Notes: generated by a model not told the origin, from the letters alone. Positions 16,071 to 25,494 are shown, numbered from the stretch's first letter. The stretch is 64,000 nt of DNA from Halorubrum salipaludis (GCF_002286985.1 NZ_NSKC01000001.1:496001-560000); one strand, 5' to 3'. Numbers and translations: made by a program.

Positions 16071-17435
16071 CTAGCTGCGGTCGTCGAGCACGGCCGCCGT
16101 CTCTCGGTGCTCGTCGGCGTGGCGGTGACAGTAGCTCAGACGGCCGCTGTCGCTCACTTCGTAGTACTCGGGCTCGACGGGGTCGCCGTCGCCGTCCGGA
16201 CCGACGCCGTCACAGACGCTCCCGAACTCGGCGTTGAGCCGGTCGAGCGCCTCGCGTTCCTCGTGGGCGCCCGCGGCGTCGGTGACCTCGGAGAGGACGC
16301 GCTCGACGTCGTCAGGCACCGCGAGGCCGCCGAACAGCTCGTCGTACGTCTCGTCGATCGTGGCGAAACGGGTCTCCAGCCCGAACCGCTCGCGGACCCG
16401 CTCCCGGATCGAGCGGTCGGCGCGCATGCGCTCGCGGATGATCTCGCGGAGCCCGTTGATCCCCGTCCAGATCTCGTCGTCGAGGCCCTCGTACTCGTCG
16501 GGCCGGATGCGGACCGGACACCGCGTGCTGAACGGACAGCCCGTCGGCGGGTACCGCGGGTTCGGCGGCGTCCCGTGGAGCGTGATCCGGTCGCGGCTCG
16601 CGGTCGGATCGGGCTTCGGGATCGCCGAGAGGAGCGCGTGCGTGTACGGGTTCGCGGGGTCGGTGAACAGCTCCTCGGTCGGACCGATCTCCATGATGTT
16701 GCCGAGGTACATCACCGCGACCCGGTCGCAGATGTGCCGGACGACCGAGAGGTCGTGCGCGATGAACAGGTACGTCAGGTCGAACTCGTCTTGGAGCTCC
16801 TCGAGGAGGTTGATGATCTCGGCCTGCACCGAGACGTCGAGCGCGCTCACCGGCTCGTCGAGCACGATGAACTCGGGGTTCAACGCGAGCGTCCGGGCGA
16901 TACCGATCCGCTGGCGCTGTCCGCCCGAGAACTGGTGCGGGTACCGGTAGTAGTGCTCGGGCGAGAGCCCGACCTCGTCCAACAGGGACTTGACGCGCTT
17001 CCGGCGGTCGGCGGGCGTCTTCCAGTCGTGGACGTCGAGGGGCTCCCGGATGATCTCGCCGATCGTCATCCGGTCGTTGAGGCTGGAGTCCGGGTCTTGG
17101 AACACCATCTGGGCGTTCCGACGCCACTCGTAGAGCTGGTCGCCGCGAAGCTCCGTGATGTCGGTGCCGTCGAACAGGACCTCGCCGTCCGTCGCCTCCT
17201 CCAGTTGGATGAGGGTCCGACCGAGGGTGGTCTTCCCGCAGCCGGACTCGCCGACGAGCCCCAGCGTCTCGCCCCGCTTGATGTCGAAGCTGACGCCGTC
17301 GACGGCCTTGACGGGACGGTCGCTGAGCAGGCCGCCGGTGTCGTAGTACGTCTTCAGGTCCCGCACCTTCACCATCGTGTCGGACGCGGTCGTCGCCTCA
17401 TCGCCGGTCGTCGTCGAAGCTGCGTTCTGGCTCAT
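16071..17435 (-). CDS. Oligopeptide/dipeptide ABC transporter ATPase (DppF/OppF-like)
   Basis: A 454-residue ATPase powering import through the two permeases upstream. Walker [10 protein letters not shown] is near residue 60, the Q-loop [11 protein letters not shown] follows, then signature FSGGQRQR, Walker [12 protein letters not shown], and His in FIAHDLS. The C-terminal oligopeptide-transporter domain normally carries four closely spaced Cys that hold an iron-sulfur cluster. Here GCPFSTRCP is separated from the later Cys (SVCDG, SYCHRH) by an insertion of about 85 acidic, helical residues, which explains the length (usual about 330). Its start overlaps the upstream ATPase stop by 4 bp (ATGA). 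Confidence 0.93.
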   Translation of the reverse strand: MSQNAASTTTGDEATTASDTMVKVRDLKTYYDTGGLLSDRPVKAVDGVSFDIKRGETLGLVGESGCGKTTLGRTLIQLEEATDGEVLFDGTDITELRGDQLYEWRRNAQMVFQDPDSSLNDRMTIGEIIREPLDVHDWKTPADRRKRVKSLLDEVGLSPEHYYRYPHQFSGGQRQRIGIARTLALNPEFIVLDEPVSALDVSVQAEIINLLEELQDEFDLTYLFIAHDLSVVRHICDRVAVMYLGNIMEIGPTEELFTDPANPYTHALLSAIPKPDPTASRDRITLHGTPPNPRYPPTGCPFSTRCPVRIRPDEYEGLDDEIWTGINGLREIIRERMRADRSIRERVRERFGLETRFATIDETYDELFGGLAVPDDVERVLSEVTDAAGAHEEREALDRLNAEFGSVCDGVGPDGDGDPVEPEYYEVSDSGRLSYCHRHADEHRETAAVLDDRS

Positions 17436-18796
17436 TCTCGATCACCTCGTCGGTCGCGTCCCCGATGACGCGCGACGGCTTCCTCGGTCGAGACGTCGTC
17501 GGGGTACAACAGGCACGCCGCCGTGTGGTCGTCCGTCTCCTCGTCGACCGGCGTCGGGACCGGGTGGACCGACTCGCACTCGTCGAACGCCTTGGGGCAC
17601 CGGGGCGCGAACCGGCAGTACGTCGCCGGCTCGTTCGGCGTCGGAACGTTGCCGTCGATCGTCGACAGCTTGTCGCCGACCTGTCCGCCCGGGATCGAGT
17701 CGAGGAGCCCGTTCGTGTACGGGTGTTTCGGGTCCGCGAACAGCGGCTCCACGTCCGCGGACTCGACGATCTCGCCGGCGTACATCACGTTGACTCGGTC
17801 GGAGACGTCGGCGATCACGCCCATGTCGTGGGTGATGAACATCACCGCCACGTCCCGCGACTCCTGGATCTCCGCGATCAGGTCCAGGATCTGCGCCTGG
17901 ATCGTCACGTCGAGCGCGGTGGTCGGCTCGTCGCAGATCAGCATGTCTGGCTCGCAGGCCAGCGCCATCGCGATGACGGCGCGCTGACGCATCCCCCCGG
18001 AGAACTGGTGCGGGTACTCGTTGACCCGCCGCCGGGCGTCCGGGATCCCGACCGCTTCGAGCAGCTCCGCGGCCTCCTGCGTCGCCGCCTTCCCGGAGAG
18101 CCCCTGGTGGAGCTCCAGCGCCTCCTCGATCTGGTTGCCGACGGTGTACACCGGATTGAGGCTGGTCAGGGGGTCCTGGAACACCATCGCGATCCGGCCG
18201 CCCCGAATCTTGCGCTGGGCCTCACCTGAGAGCCGAGTGATCTCGACGAACCCGTCGCGGATCGACTCGGGCGAGCCGGCGTCGCCGTCGAGGACGAAGA
18301 CGCACTCGTCGCCGTCCGTGAGCCCGACCTCGTCGGTGTAGCCGGCCGCGGCCACGTCGACCACGGGCACGTCGGCGGGGTCGGCGTAGCCGAACTCCTC
18401 GGGGGTCGCGTCGGTCCGGCCGAACACCTCCGCGGGGTCGTACCGCTCGGCGAGGTCCGCGACGGCGACCGTTCGCTTCGCGAACGTCCGGGCGAACTCG
18501 CGGACCGCGTCGAGGTCGCGGTAGCGGACGCTACTCCCGCGGAGCACGCGCCCGGGCGACTCGATCAGCCCCATCAGCGAGCGGGCGGTGACGCTTTTCC
18601 CGCTCCCGCTCTCGCCGACGATGCCGACCGTCTGGCCGGAGTCGATCGAGAAGTCGATCCCGTCGACGGCGCGGATCGTCTCCTTGTCGGTGAAGAAGGC
18701 GGTCTGGAGGTTCCGAACGTCGATGAGGGGATCGTCGTCGCGAGCCCCGTCGGTCGCCGCGGCCGCGGACGCGGACCGCTCGTCGGCGGCCATCAC
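17432..18796 (-). CDS. Oligopeptide/dipeptide ABC transporter ATPase (DppD/OppD-like) with insertion
   Basis: A 454-residue ATPase, partner of the DppF-like subunit. Walker A GESGSGKS is near residue 62, but the Q-loop MVFQDPLTS comes only near residue 204. The usual gap is about 40 residues, so roughly 100 residues are inserted (about 85-190: charged, with FVLDGDAGSPESI). Signature FSGGMRQR, Walker B LICDEPTTALD and FITHDMG are intact. The C-terminal Cys set (TYCRFAPRCP, DECES, AACLLY) fits the 4Fe-4S oligopeptide-transporter domain. It overlaps both neighbours by 4 bp, which implies translational coupling. Confidence 0.93.
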   Translation of the reverse strand: MMAADERSASAAAATDGARDDDPLIDVRNLQTAFFTDKETIRAVDGIDFSIDSGQTVGIVGESGSGKSVTARSLMGLIESPGRVLRGSSVRYRDLDAVREFARTFAKRTVAVADLAERYDPAEVFGRTDATPEEFGYADPADVPVVDVAAAGYTDEVGLTDGDECVFVLDGDAGSPESIRDGFVEITRLSGEAQRKIRGGRIAMVFQDPLTSLNPVYTVGNQIEEALELHQGLSGKAATQEAAELLEAVGIPDARRRVNEYPHQFSGGMRQRAVIAMALACEPDMLICDEPTTALDVTIQAQILDLIAEIQESRDVAVMFITHDMGVIADVSDRVNVMYAGEIVESADVEPLFADPKHPYTNGLLDSIPGGQVGDKLSTIDGNVPTPNEPATYCRFAPRCPKAFDECESVHPVPTPVDEETDDHTAACLLYPDDVSTEEAVARHRGRDRRGDRE

Positions 18797-20535
18797 GCAC
18801 CACCTCCGGTGGCGGCGGCCTCGCTCTCGTCGACGTCGGCCTCCGGATCGATCGCGTCGCGGATCGCGTCACCGAGCGCGTTGAACGCGACGACGACCAG
18901 GACGATCGCGATGCCCGGGATCGTCGCGACGTGCCACGAGGAGGTGGAGACGTACGACTGCCCGCCGTCGATGAGCCGTCCCCACTCGGGGGTCGGCGGG
19001 TTGATCCCCAGTCCGAGGAAGGTCAGCGCGGCGGTCGAGATGATGACGCCGCCGATCAGCAGCGATCCGTAGATCAGGATGTAGCCGGCGATGTAGGGTG
19101 CCATGTGTTTGCGCATCGTCTGTAAGGGCGTCTGGCCGTAGCTCTTCGCGGCGTCGACCCACTCCTGTTCGGACACCTGCAGCGAGGGGCCGCGTATCGA
19201 GCGCCACATCCCCGGCCAGTAGGCGAACGCGAAGATGAGCGCCAACAGGAGGCCGCCGTCGAGCGGCTGTGCGATCGGGTGGTTCGCCTCCTGGAAGACG
19301 ACGGAGACGAGCATGATGAGCAGCAGCGCCGGGACGGCCTGGATGGTGTCGCTCGCCATCACCGTCACGATGTCGGTGATCCCCTTGTAGTACGACGAGA
19401 GGAGCGAGAGGACGACCGCGATGAGCGCCCCGAGCCCGATCGCCGTGATCCCGATGACCAGCGAGGTCCGAGCGCCGTACGAGAGGTGCGTCATCATGTC
19501 TTGCCCCCTGTTCGTCGTCCCCAACGGCGCCCACCGGTTGTAGTCGTCGTAGCTCATCGGTCCGATCGTGTTCTGCCCGTCGGAGCGGCTGTCGAGGTTA
19601 GCGAACACGTGCGTGGTCGAGGTCACCTCGCCGTTCTCGTCGAGGTACTGGAACTCGTGAGAGTTGGGCTCGTAGATGTTGTGTTGCGCCTCGACCGGGC
19701 TCACGGCCGGGGCCCACAGCGCCATCACGACGAACAGGAAGACGATCGCGAAGCCGAACAGCCCCCAGTAGTTGTTCCGGAACCGGCGGACCGTGTCGTC
19801 TCGCGGCGTCCAGTCGGCGAGCCGGTAGTGGGTCCGGTAGACGTCGAAGCCGCGCCACAGCCAGACGAGGACCGTCGTCGCGTACGCGAAGACGAGCCCG
19901 GTCCGGATCGCCCACGCGGCGGCCGGCGAGAGGCCGAGGAACGTCCCCTCCCAGCCGCCCTCGGGCAGCCGGTGCCCCGCGTTCGGGATCAGTTCCCGGC
20001 TCGTGATCGACGGGAGCGAGGAGGCGAGCGCGTCGACGCCGCCGGTGATCGCGCCGATCAGCGCGGAGAACGCGCCGCCGACCGGGGTGTACGCGACGAG
20101 CCCCGCGGCGGCGACGACGACGAACGTCAGTTCGGCGCGTTTCGCCCACCGGTGACCCCGCCGGGAGAGGTCGAGGCCGAGGATGTCGACCGCGGCGTCC
20201 GGCACGCTCGCGGAGACGGGGACCGTGACCGCGAACGCCATCAGGACCGCCGTGATCGCAGTCGCGACGAACCCGGCCGCGGAGCCGAGCGTCCCCGCCA
20301 CGTTATCGCCGACGGAGGTCGGGATGCCCGCGAGGAGCTCGACGGTGAACCCGACGATCCCGAACGCCTGGCCGACGCCGGCGAACACGCGTCCGATCTC
20401 GAGCAGGAGCAGGAACGCGAGCCCGGCGAGCCACACCATCGCCGGCCGCGGGTTCTCCCGGACGCGGTCGCGGAGCAGCTTGTCGTCGTCCGGTTCCTCG
20501 AGTCCGTCCGTGGAATCGCGCTGTCTCGTGCTCAT
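18793..20535 (-). CDS. Oligopeptide/dipeptide ABC transporter permease (DppC/OppC-like), extended
   Basis: A 580-residue permease. The C-terminal 330 residues are a normal DppC: YWGLFGFAIVF helix, extracytoplasmic loop, then BPD_transp_1 helices with the EAA-type loop WVDAAKSYGQTPLQT and a final GDAIRDAIDP. The first 260 residues are an extra membrane region with about five helices (LAGLAFLLLLEIGRVF, then further stretches) not present in bacterial DppC (about 300 residues). Such long forms occur in haloarchaea; the function of the extension is unknown. It overlaps its neighbours by 4 bp on each side. Confidence 0.92.
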   Translation of the reverse strand: MSTRQRDSTDGLEEPDDDKLLRDRVRENPRPAMVWLAGLAFLLLLEIGRVFAGVGQAFGIVGFTVELLAGIPTSVGDNVAGTLGSAAGFVATAITAVLMAFAVTVPVSASVPDAAVDILGLDLSRRGHRWAKRAELTFVVVAAAGLVAYTPVGGAFSALIGAITGGVDALASSLPSITSRELIPNAGHRLPEGGWEGTFLGLSPAAAWAIRTGLVFAYATTVLVWLWRGFDVYRTHYRLADWTPRDDTVRRFRNNYWGLFGFAIVFLFVVMALWAPAVSPVEAQHNIYEPNSHEFQYLDENGEVTSTTHVFANLDSRSDGQNTIGPMSYDDYNRWAPLGTTNRGQDMMTHLSYGARTSLVIGITAIGLGALIAVVLSLLSSYYKGITDIVTVMASDTIQAVPALLLIMLVSVVFQEANHPIAQPLDGGLLLALIFAFAYWPGMWRSIRGPSLQVSEQEWVDAAKSYGQTPLQTMRKHMAPYIAGYILIYGSLLIGGVIISTAALTFLGLGINPPTPEWGRLIDGGQSYVSTSSWHVATIPGIAIVLVVVAFNALGDAIRDAIDPEADVDESEAAATGGGA

Positions 20536-21602
20536 TGGTCGTACCCCACGCGGGGATCGATGACGGTGTACAGGAAGTCTTGGAGGATGTTGAGTCCCAG
20601 AATGATCAGCGTGAAGAGGAACAGCAGGGCCCCGGCCATCGGCAGGTCACCCTGCGTGAGCGCCTGGAAGAAGATCCGCCCGAGCCCGTTGATGTTGAAG
20701 ATCTGCTCGACGATCACGGAGCCGCCGATGAGCAGGAACGCCTCGCTCGTGATCACCGGCAGCAGGGGAATGAGGGCGTTCCGGAAGATGTGCTTCCAGA
20801 CGATCACGCGGTCGGGGAGTCCCTTCGCCTTCGCGGTCTCGACGAAGTTCGAGTTGACCGTCTCTAACATTGCGGTCCGCCCGATCCGAAGCTCCGCCGC
20901 CATCGAGGCCGAGCCGAGGATGATCGCCGCCGGGAGGATGAGCTTGATGTCGATCGCGAGCGCGGTCCAGTCGCTGACGTACGGTACCGGAAGGAACAGG
21001 ATGTCGGTGGTCGAGAACCACTCGAGGCTCGGGGTGCCGGTGATGCTGAGGTTCCGAGACGCGAAGTCCGGACCGAACGCGTACCAGTCGAAGCCGAACG
21101 GTCCGCCGCCGTTGCGGGTCCGGCGGAGCACCGCCAGCGCGATCACGCACAGCCAGAAGTTCGGCAGCGCCTGCCAGATGATGCCGCCGAGGGAGGCCGT
21201 GTAGTCGCCGAGGGTGTTGGGGTTGAGCCCGGCGTAGAAGCCGAGCGGGATCCCGATGAAAAGCGGCAGGAGGATCGCCCAGAAGCCCAGCCAGAGCGTC
21301 GCCGGCGCGGCGTTGATGGCGATGTCGAGGATGTCCCGCTCGGCCTGGACCACCCACGACTGACCGAAGTTGAACGTGATGAAGTCGGTGATGAAGTCCA
21401 CGTACTGTTCCCACAGCGGATCGTTGAGGCCCAGCCGCTCCCGGAGCTGCGCCCGGTCCGCGGCGCCCGCTTGGGGGCCGAGCCGCGCGGCGACCGGATC
21501 GATCGGTCCCGCCCGGAGCATGACGAACAGGAAGGTCAGTACGGCGAACAACACCGGGACGGTGAGCAGTAACCGCTTGACGAAATATTGCCAGCGGCTC
21601 AT
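20532..21602 (-). CDS. Oligopeptide/dipeptide ABC transporter permease (DppB/OppB-like)
   Basis: A 356-residue inner-membrane permease with six predicted helices. It begins RWQYFVKRLLLTVPVLFAVL, the classic DppB start, then GPIDPVAARLG, and carries the EAA loop FVETAKAKGLPDRVIVWKH. It pairs with the extended DppC-like subunit to form the solute channel. A periplasmic-side loop of about 40 residues (near 200-240) is longer than in bacterial forms. It starts 105 bp after the binding-protein gene ends, leaving room for an RNA processing site or extra promoter. Confidence 0.94.
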   Translation of the reverse strand: MSRWQYFVKRLLLTVPVLFAVLTFLFVMLRAGPIDPVAARLGPQAGAADRAQLRERLGLNDPLWEQYVDFITDFITFNFGQSWVVQAERDILDIAINAAPATLWLGFWAILLPLFIGIPLGFYAGLNPNTLGDYTASLGGIIWQALPNFWLCVIALAVLRRTRNGGGPFGFDWYAFGPDFASRNLSITGTPSLEWFSTTDILFLPVPYVSDWTALAIDIKLILPAAIILGSASMAAELRIGRTAMLETVNSNFVETAKAKGLPDRVIVWKHIFRNALIPLLPVITSEAFLLIGGSVIVEQIFNINGLGRIFFQALTQGDLPMAGALLFLFTLIILGLNILQDFLYTVIDPRVGYDQ

Positions 21603-21707
21603 GGTATCTTACGGTCTCTTGGGGTCGTGGTGGGCATGGATCGACTCGATATGAGAGGGTTTCTCGTTCGGTAACTAAATGCTTCGATAACGGGAGGCCG
21701 AGCGGGT

Positions 21708-23564
21708 CTACTCGGCTTCTTCGTTGAGCGCGGTCTGCCAGTCGAGGTAGAACCCGTTGGTCTCGTTGGGCATCGTCGACGTCCGCGTGTTGAGCGGTTC
21801 GAGCTGGAACATCCCGTACGGAACGGCGGGCCAGCTCCAGATCCACCCGAGACTGTACATCTCGAGGTCACCGTCCTCCCCGCGGCCCTGCAGGACGGAG
21901 AACTGCGACGTCTCGAGCGACATGTTGATCCCGGTCCCGGAGATCAGGTCGCGGATGAGCTCGCCGGCCGTCTGGAACACCTCGCTCTCGTAGGTGGTGA
22001 GCGTGATGTCGACCGGGTTGTCGGACGAGATGCCCGCCTCTTCGAGGACGGACTGCGCGCCCTGCGGGTCGCTCTCCCCGCGGCTGTACGGGTAGTCGTC
22101 GAGGAAGTCGTTGTAGCCGTCGTTCCCGGTGGGCCAGATGGCCGGCGGGAGGAAGCTGTATGCCGGGGTGCCGCGGCCGGCGAACACCTCTTCGACGATC
22201 TGCTCTTTGTTCATCACGTACGCGATCGCCTGACGGACCGCGCGGTCCGTGTTCGCGGCGTTGAACGCGAAGTAGAACGTGCTGATCTCGGAGAGGCCGA
22301 GATAGTTGACTTCTTCCTCCAGTTCTCCCGCCGGACCGTACGTCCCGACGTCGCGGCCGCGGTCGTCGGCCTCGGCGTCGATGGCGTCCGCCTCGTAGGC
22401 GAACGTCGGCATCTCGAACCGGTCGGCGTTCTGCTCGAGGGCGTAGGTCCACGCCGCCTGGGAGTCCTCGATGATCTCCCAGTTGACGGCGTCGACGCTC
22501 GCGACCTCGCCGTAGTAGTCGTCGTTGCGGACGACCGTGACGTCCTCGTCGACGTTGAACACGTCGAGCTCGAAGGGACCGGTCCCGTTCGCGACTTCGG
22601 TCGAGAACTCCTGGTGGGTGACCTCGCCGTCGTACCCCTCGATGTCGCCGACGTACCCCTCGGGAATGACCGAGAAGCTGGAGTACGCGATGACGTCGAG
22701 CACGTCCGGGTTCGGACCGGTGAGCTGGATCTCGATGGTGTAGTCGTCGATGACTTCGACCGCCAGCGAGTCGGGGACGACGTTCCCATCGTCGTCCGTC
22801 TCGGCGTCGATGCCGAGCCCGACGGGCTGATTGAGGGTGAAGCCCGCGCGCTCGGAGTTCTCCGACTCGACGGTGCGGCGCCAGGAGTACTTCACGTCCT
22901 GGGCCGTCATCTCGGTGCCGTCGTGGAACTGGACGTCGTCGCGGAGCGTGAACGTCCACGTGGTGCCGTCCTCAGAGACCTCGAACTCCTCTAAGAGCTG
23001 GTTTTCGATCTCCGGGACGCCGTTGGGGAACGCCGTCAGGTTCTCGTAGATCTGGGTGATGACGATCGACGACGCCGTGTCGGTCGACATGATCGGGTCC
23101 AGCTCGTCGAAGGTGCTGTTGATCAGGTTGAGGTCGCTCTTCCCTTCGACGGTCGTCGTGTTGAGCTGCTGCCAGTGCTTGCCGAGCGCACCGGTCAGCG
23201 GCACGTCGACGTAGTCGTACCAGAACAGCTCGGTGAGGCCGTGATACAGCGGGATGAGCACGGCGTCGTCGCGGGCCGCCTCTTCCATCTCGATGTACGC
23301 CTCCTGACGGAGCTCCTCGTCCTCCGGGAGGGGGTTGTCGACGGCGCGTTCCCAAGCGGCCTGCGCCTTGTCGGCGTTGGTGGGCCCCTGGTCTTCGCCG
23401 TCTTCGCCGTCCATTCCGTCTTCGCCGTCTTCGCCGTCACTGCCGTCGGAGGGCTCCTGATCGGAACAGCCGGCGAGGCTTACCGCCGCCCCGCCGCCGA
23501 GGAGGCCGAGGAGGCGCCGTCGCTTCGTGCTCTCAACTGCCTCACCATTTGCTGGATCGGGCAT
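21708..23564 (-). CDS. Solute-binding lipoprotein of the dpp-type transporter, apparently circularly permuted
   Basis: A 618-residue SBP_bac_5-type lipoprotein. KRRRLLGLLGGGAAVSLAGC is a Tat signal with a lipobox Cys at residue 33; an acidic tether rich in GEDGEDG follows. Residues about 70-145 (AYIEMEEAARDDAVLIPLYH, then LTELFWYDYVDV) resemble what normally forms the extreme C-terminus of this family. Only afterwards come the usual N-terminal blocks (LDPIMSTDTASSIVI, YENLTAFPNG, WTFTLRDDVQFHDG). The protein stops at DWQTALNEEAE, where other members would continue into the missing segment. This suggests circular permutation. First gene of the operon, with an inverted-repeat operator before its ATG. 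Confidence 0.92.
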   Translation of the reverse strand: MPDPANGEAVESTKRRRLLGLLGGGAAVSLAGCSDQEPSDGSDGEDGEDGMDGEDGEDQGPTNADKAQAAWERAVDNPLPEDEELRQEAYIEMEEAARDDAVLIPLYHGLTELFWYDYVDVPLTGALGKHWQQLNTTTVEGKSDLNLINSTFDELDPIMSTDTASSIVITQIYENLTAFPNGVPEIENQLLEEFEVSEDGTTWTFTLRDDVQFHDGTEMTAQDVKYSWRRTVESENSERAGFTLNQPVGLGIDAETDDDGNVVPDSLAVEVIDDYTIEIQLTGPNPDVLDVIAYSSFSVIPEGYVGDIEGYDGEVTHQEFSTEVANGTGPFELDVFNVDEDVTVVRNDDYYGEVASVDAVNWEIIEDSQAAWTYALEQNADRFEMPTFAYEADAIDAEADDRGRDVGTYGPAGELEEEVNYLGLSEISTFYFAFNAANTDRAVRQAIAYVMNKEQIVEEVFAGRGTPAYSFLPPAIWPTGNDGYNDFLDDYPYSRGESDPQGAQSVLEEAGISSDNPVDITLTTYESEVFQTAGELIRDLISGTGINMSLETSQFSVLQGRGEDGDLEMYSLGWIWSWPAVPYGMFQLEPLNTRTSTMPNETNGFYLDWQTALNEEAE

Positions 23565-23591
23565 AGTGTACCGATTTTGGTAGGGTACACT
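23565..23591. promoter_or_regulatory. Inverted repeat at the start of the dpp-type operon
   Basis: AGTGTACC (23565-23572) and GGTACACT (23584-23591) form a perfect 8-bp inverted repeat around an 11-bp spacer, directly before the binding-protein ATG (read leftward). A TATA-like GACTTTAGTG overlaps its distal arm. A regulator bound here would block both promoter and a leaderless start; the identity of the regulator is unknown. Confidence 0.65.
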
Positions 23592-23648
23592 AAAGTCTTC
23601 CTCAAAGTTCCTTACAGACTCAGGGAGAATCGCAACTTGAGTAAACAG

Positions 23649-24026
23649 TTAATTAGTTGTGCCGCTCCCGTCGGTAGCCTCCGACTCACCCTCGACTGCG
23701 ACCAGCTCCATCAGCGGGTACCCGTCCCGCATCGCCATCCGGGTGCGGACCGTCACGCCCTCGTAGTCGATCCGCATCTCGACGTCCATCAGCGAGCCGG
23801 TGAGCTCCGTGTAGCCGTTCTCGTGGTCGATCGCGTCGGCGACGCGGTCGTCGCGGATCTCGACGGTCACCGACTCGCAGTACGGCTGGTTCTCGATCGC
23901 CTCCGCCATCGCCGCCTCCAGACTACGCGTGCTCGCCGGGCTGACCGGGGTCCCCGCGAACTGGTGGTACAGCGACCCGAACTTGATCCCGGCCTCGAAA
24001 CACGCCTGCTGGGCGTCGGTTGCCAT
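23649..24026 (-). CDS. mptD: Archaeal dihydroneopterin aldolase, MptD family
   Basis: A 125-residue protein of the archaeal MptD (former DUF381) family, which cleaves dihydroneopterin to 6-hydroxymethyl-dihydropterin for pterin or folate synthesis. Family features seen are FEAGIKFGSLYHQF and GTPVSP near the start, a central ESVTVEIRDD strand and NGYTELTGSLMDVEMRIDYEG in the second half. Length fits the family (about 110-125). It is encoded just upstream of the transporter operon on the same strand, but the 84-bp gap with its own operator argues for separate transcription. Family call is from memory of the conserved blocks. Confidence 0.8.
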   Translation of the reverse strand: MATDAQQACFEAGIKFGSLYHQFAGTPVSPASTRSLEAAMAEAIENQPYCESVTVEIRDDRVADAIDHENGYTELTGSLMDVEMRIDYEGVTVRTRMAMRDGYPLMELVAVEGESEATDGSGTTN

Positions 24027-24156
24027 GGGCGGACCTCCGGCGGCGGCGGGGAAAGAACGTTCGGAGGCGGAGGGGCCGAGAGCGGCTCCCCCGACCGAAC
24101 GGTCCGCGTCGCTCCCGAACGGAAGGCGTTAGGTCCGCCCGCCGGAACCGGGTGGT

Positions 24157-25494
24157 ATGAACGCGCTTCGCGTGACGGGCGGCCGGGTGCTCCGACCCGA
24201 CGGCCGCGTGACCGAGTCGGACGTGACGATCGACCGCGACGCCGGGACGATTGCCGCGGTGGGTGACGAGACGGTGAGCGGCGAGAGGGCGGACGACGCC
24301 GACGCGGACCTCCCGTCGACCGCCGACGAGACCCTCGACGCCGACGGCGGGCTCGTGATCCCGGGGCTCGTCAACGCCCACACGCACGTCGCGATGACGC
24401 TCCTCCGCGGGTACGCCGACGACAAGCCGCTCGACCCGTGGCTGCGCGAGGACATCTGGCCGGCCGAGGCCGAGCTCACGCCGAACGACATCGAGGCCGG
24501 CGCCGAGCTCGGCGTCCTAGAGATGATCCGGTCGGGGACGACCGCGTTCGCGGACATGTACTTCGCGATGGACCGCGTCGCGGACGTGGTCGATCGCGCG
24601 GGCGTGCGGGCCCGGCTCGGCCACGGCGTCGTCACCGTGGGCAAAGACGACGCGGACGCCCGCGCCGACGTCGAGGAGAGCCTGGCGGTCGCGAAAGAGC
24701 TCGACGGCGCCGCGGACGGGCGGATCCGGACCGCCTTCATGCCCCACTCGCTGACGACGGTCGGCGAGGCGTTCCTCCGCGAGGGCGTCGCCGAGGCCCG
24801 CGAGGCGGACATTCCGATCCACCTCCACGCCAACGAGACGACCGACGAGGTCGACCCGATCGTCGACGAGCGCGGGGAGCGACCGATCGCGTACGCCGAG
24901 GAGTTGGGCGCGCTCGGCGCGGACGACTTCTTCGCGCACGGCGTTCACCTCGACGGCTCGGAGATCGACCGGCTCGCCGACGCCGGGACCGCCGTCGTCC
25001 ACTGCCCGGCCTCGAACATGAAGCTCGCGAGCGGGATGGCCCCGGTCCAGCGCCTCCGCGACGCGGGCGTCACGGTCGCGCTCGGCACGGACGGGGCGGC
25101 CTCGAACAACGACCTAGACGTGTTCGACGAGATGCGCGACGCCGCAATGCTCGGGAAGCTCGCCGCGGACGACGCGAGCGCGGTGCCCGCCGCGGCGGTC
25201 GTGGAGATGGCGACCGCCGGCGGCGCGGACGCCCTCGGGCTCCCCGGCGGGCGGATCGAGCCCGGCGCGGCCGCCGACCTCGCGGTCGTCGACCTCGACG
25301 CCCCGCACCTCACGCCGGTCCACGACCCCGTCTCGCACCTCGCGTACGCGGCGCGCGGGAGCGACGTGCGTCACACCGTCTGCGACGGCGAGGTCCTCAT
25401 GCGCGACCGCGAGGTCCTGACGCTCGACGCCGACGCGGTCCGAGAACGGGCGGCGGCGGCCGCGAACGACCTCGTCGACCGGGTCGGCGAGTAG
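24157..25494 (+). CDS. mtaD: 5-methylthioadenosine/S-adenosylhomocysteine (or 5'-deoxyadenosine) deaminase
   Basis: A 445-residue amidohydrolase-superfamily enzyme that deaminates MTA, SAH or 5'-deoxyadenosine to the inosine analogues. Metal and catalytic signatures in order are NAHTHVAMTLLRG, HLHANET, the later HGVHLDG, HCPASNMKLASG and GTDGAASNND. The N-terminal and C-terminal strands form the small beta-sandwich typical of the family (RIEPGAAADLAVVDLD). Archaeal relatives in methanogens (DadD) prefer 5'-deoxyadenosine, so substrate choice is open. Adenosylhomocysteinase is encoded 8 kb downstream. A TATA-like GGCGTTAGG lies about 30 bp before the ATG. Confidence 0.88.
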   Translation: MNALRVTGGRVLRPDGRVTESDVTIDRDAGTIAAVGDETVSGERADDADADLPSTADETLDADGGLVIPGLVNAHTHVAMTLLRGYADDKPLDPWLREDIWPAEAELTPNDIEAGAELGVLEMIRSGTTAFADMYFAMDRVADVVDRAGVRARLGHGVVTVGKDDADARADVEESLAVAKELDGAADGRIRTAFMPHSLTTVGEAFLREGVAEAREADIPIHLHANETTDEVDPIVDERGERPIAYAEELGALGADDFFAHGVHLDGSEIDRLADAGTAVVHCPASNMKLASGMAPVQRLRDAGVTVALGTDGAASNNDLDVFDEMRDAAMLGKLAADDASAVPAAAVVEMATAGGADALGLPGGRIEPGAAADLAVVDLDAPHLTPVHDPVSHLAYAARGSDVRHTVCDGEVLMRDREVLTLDADAVRERAAAAANDLVDRVGE

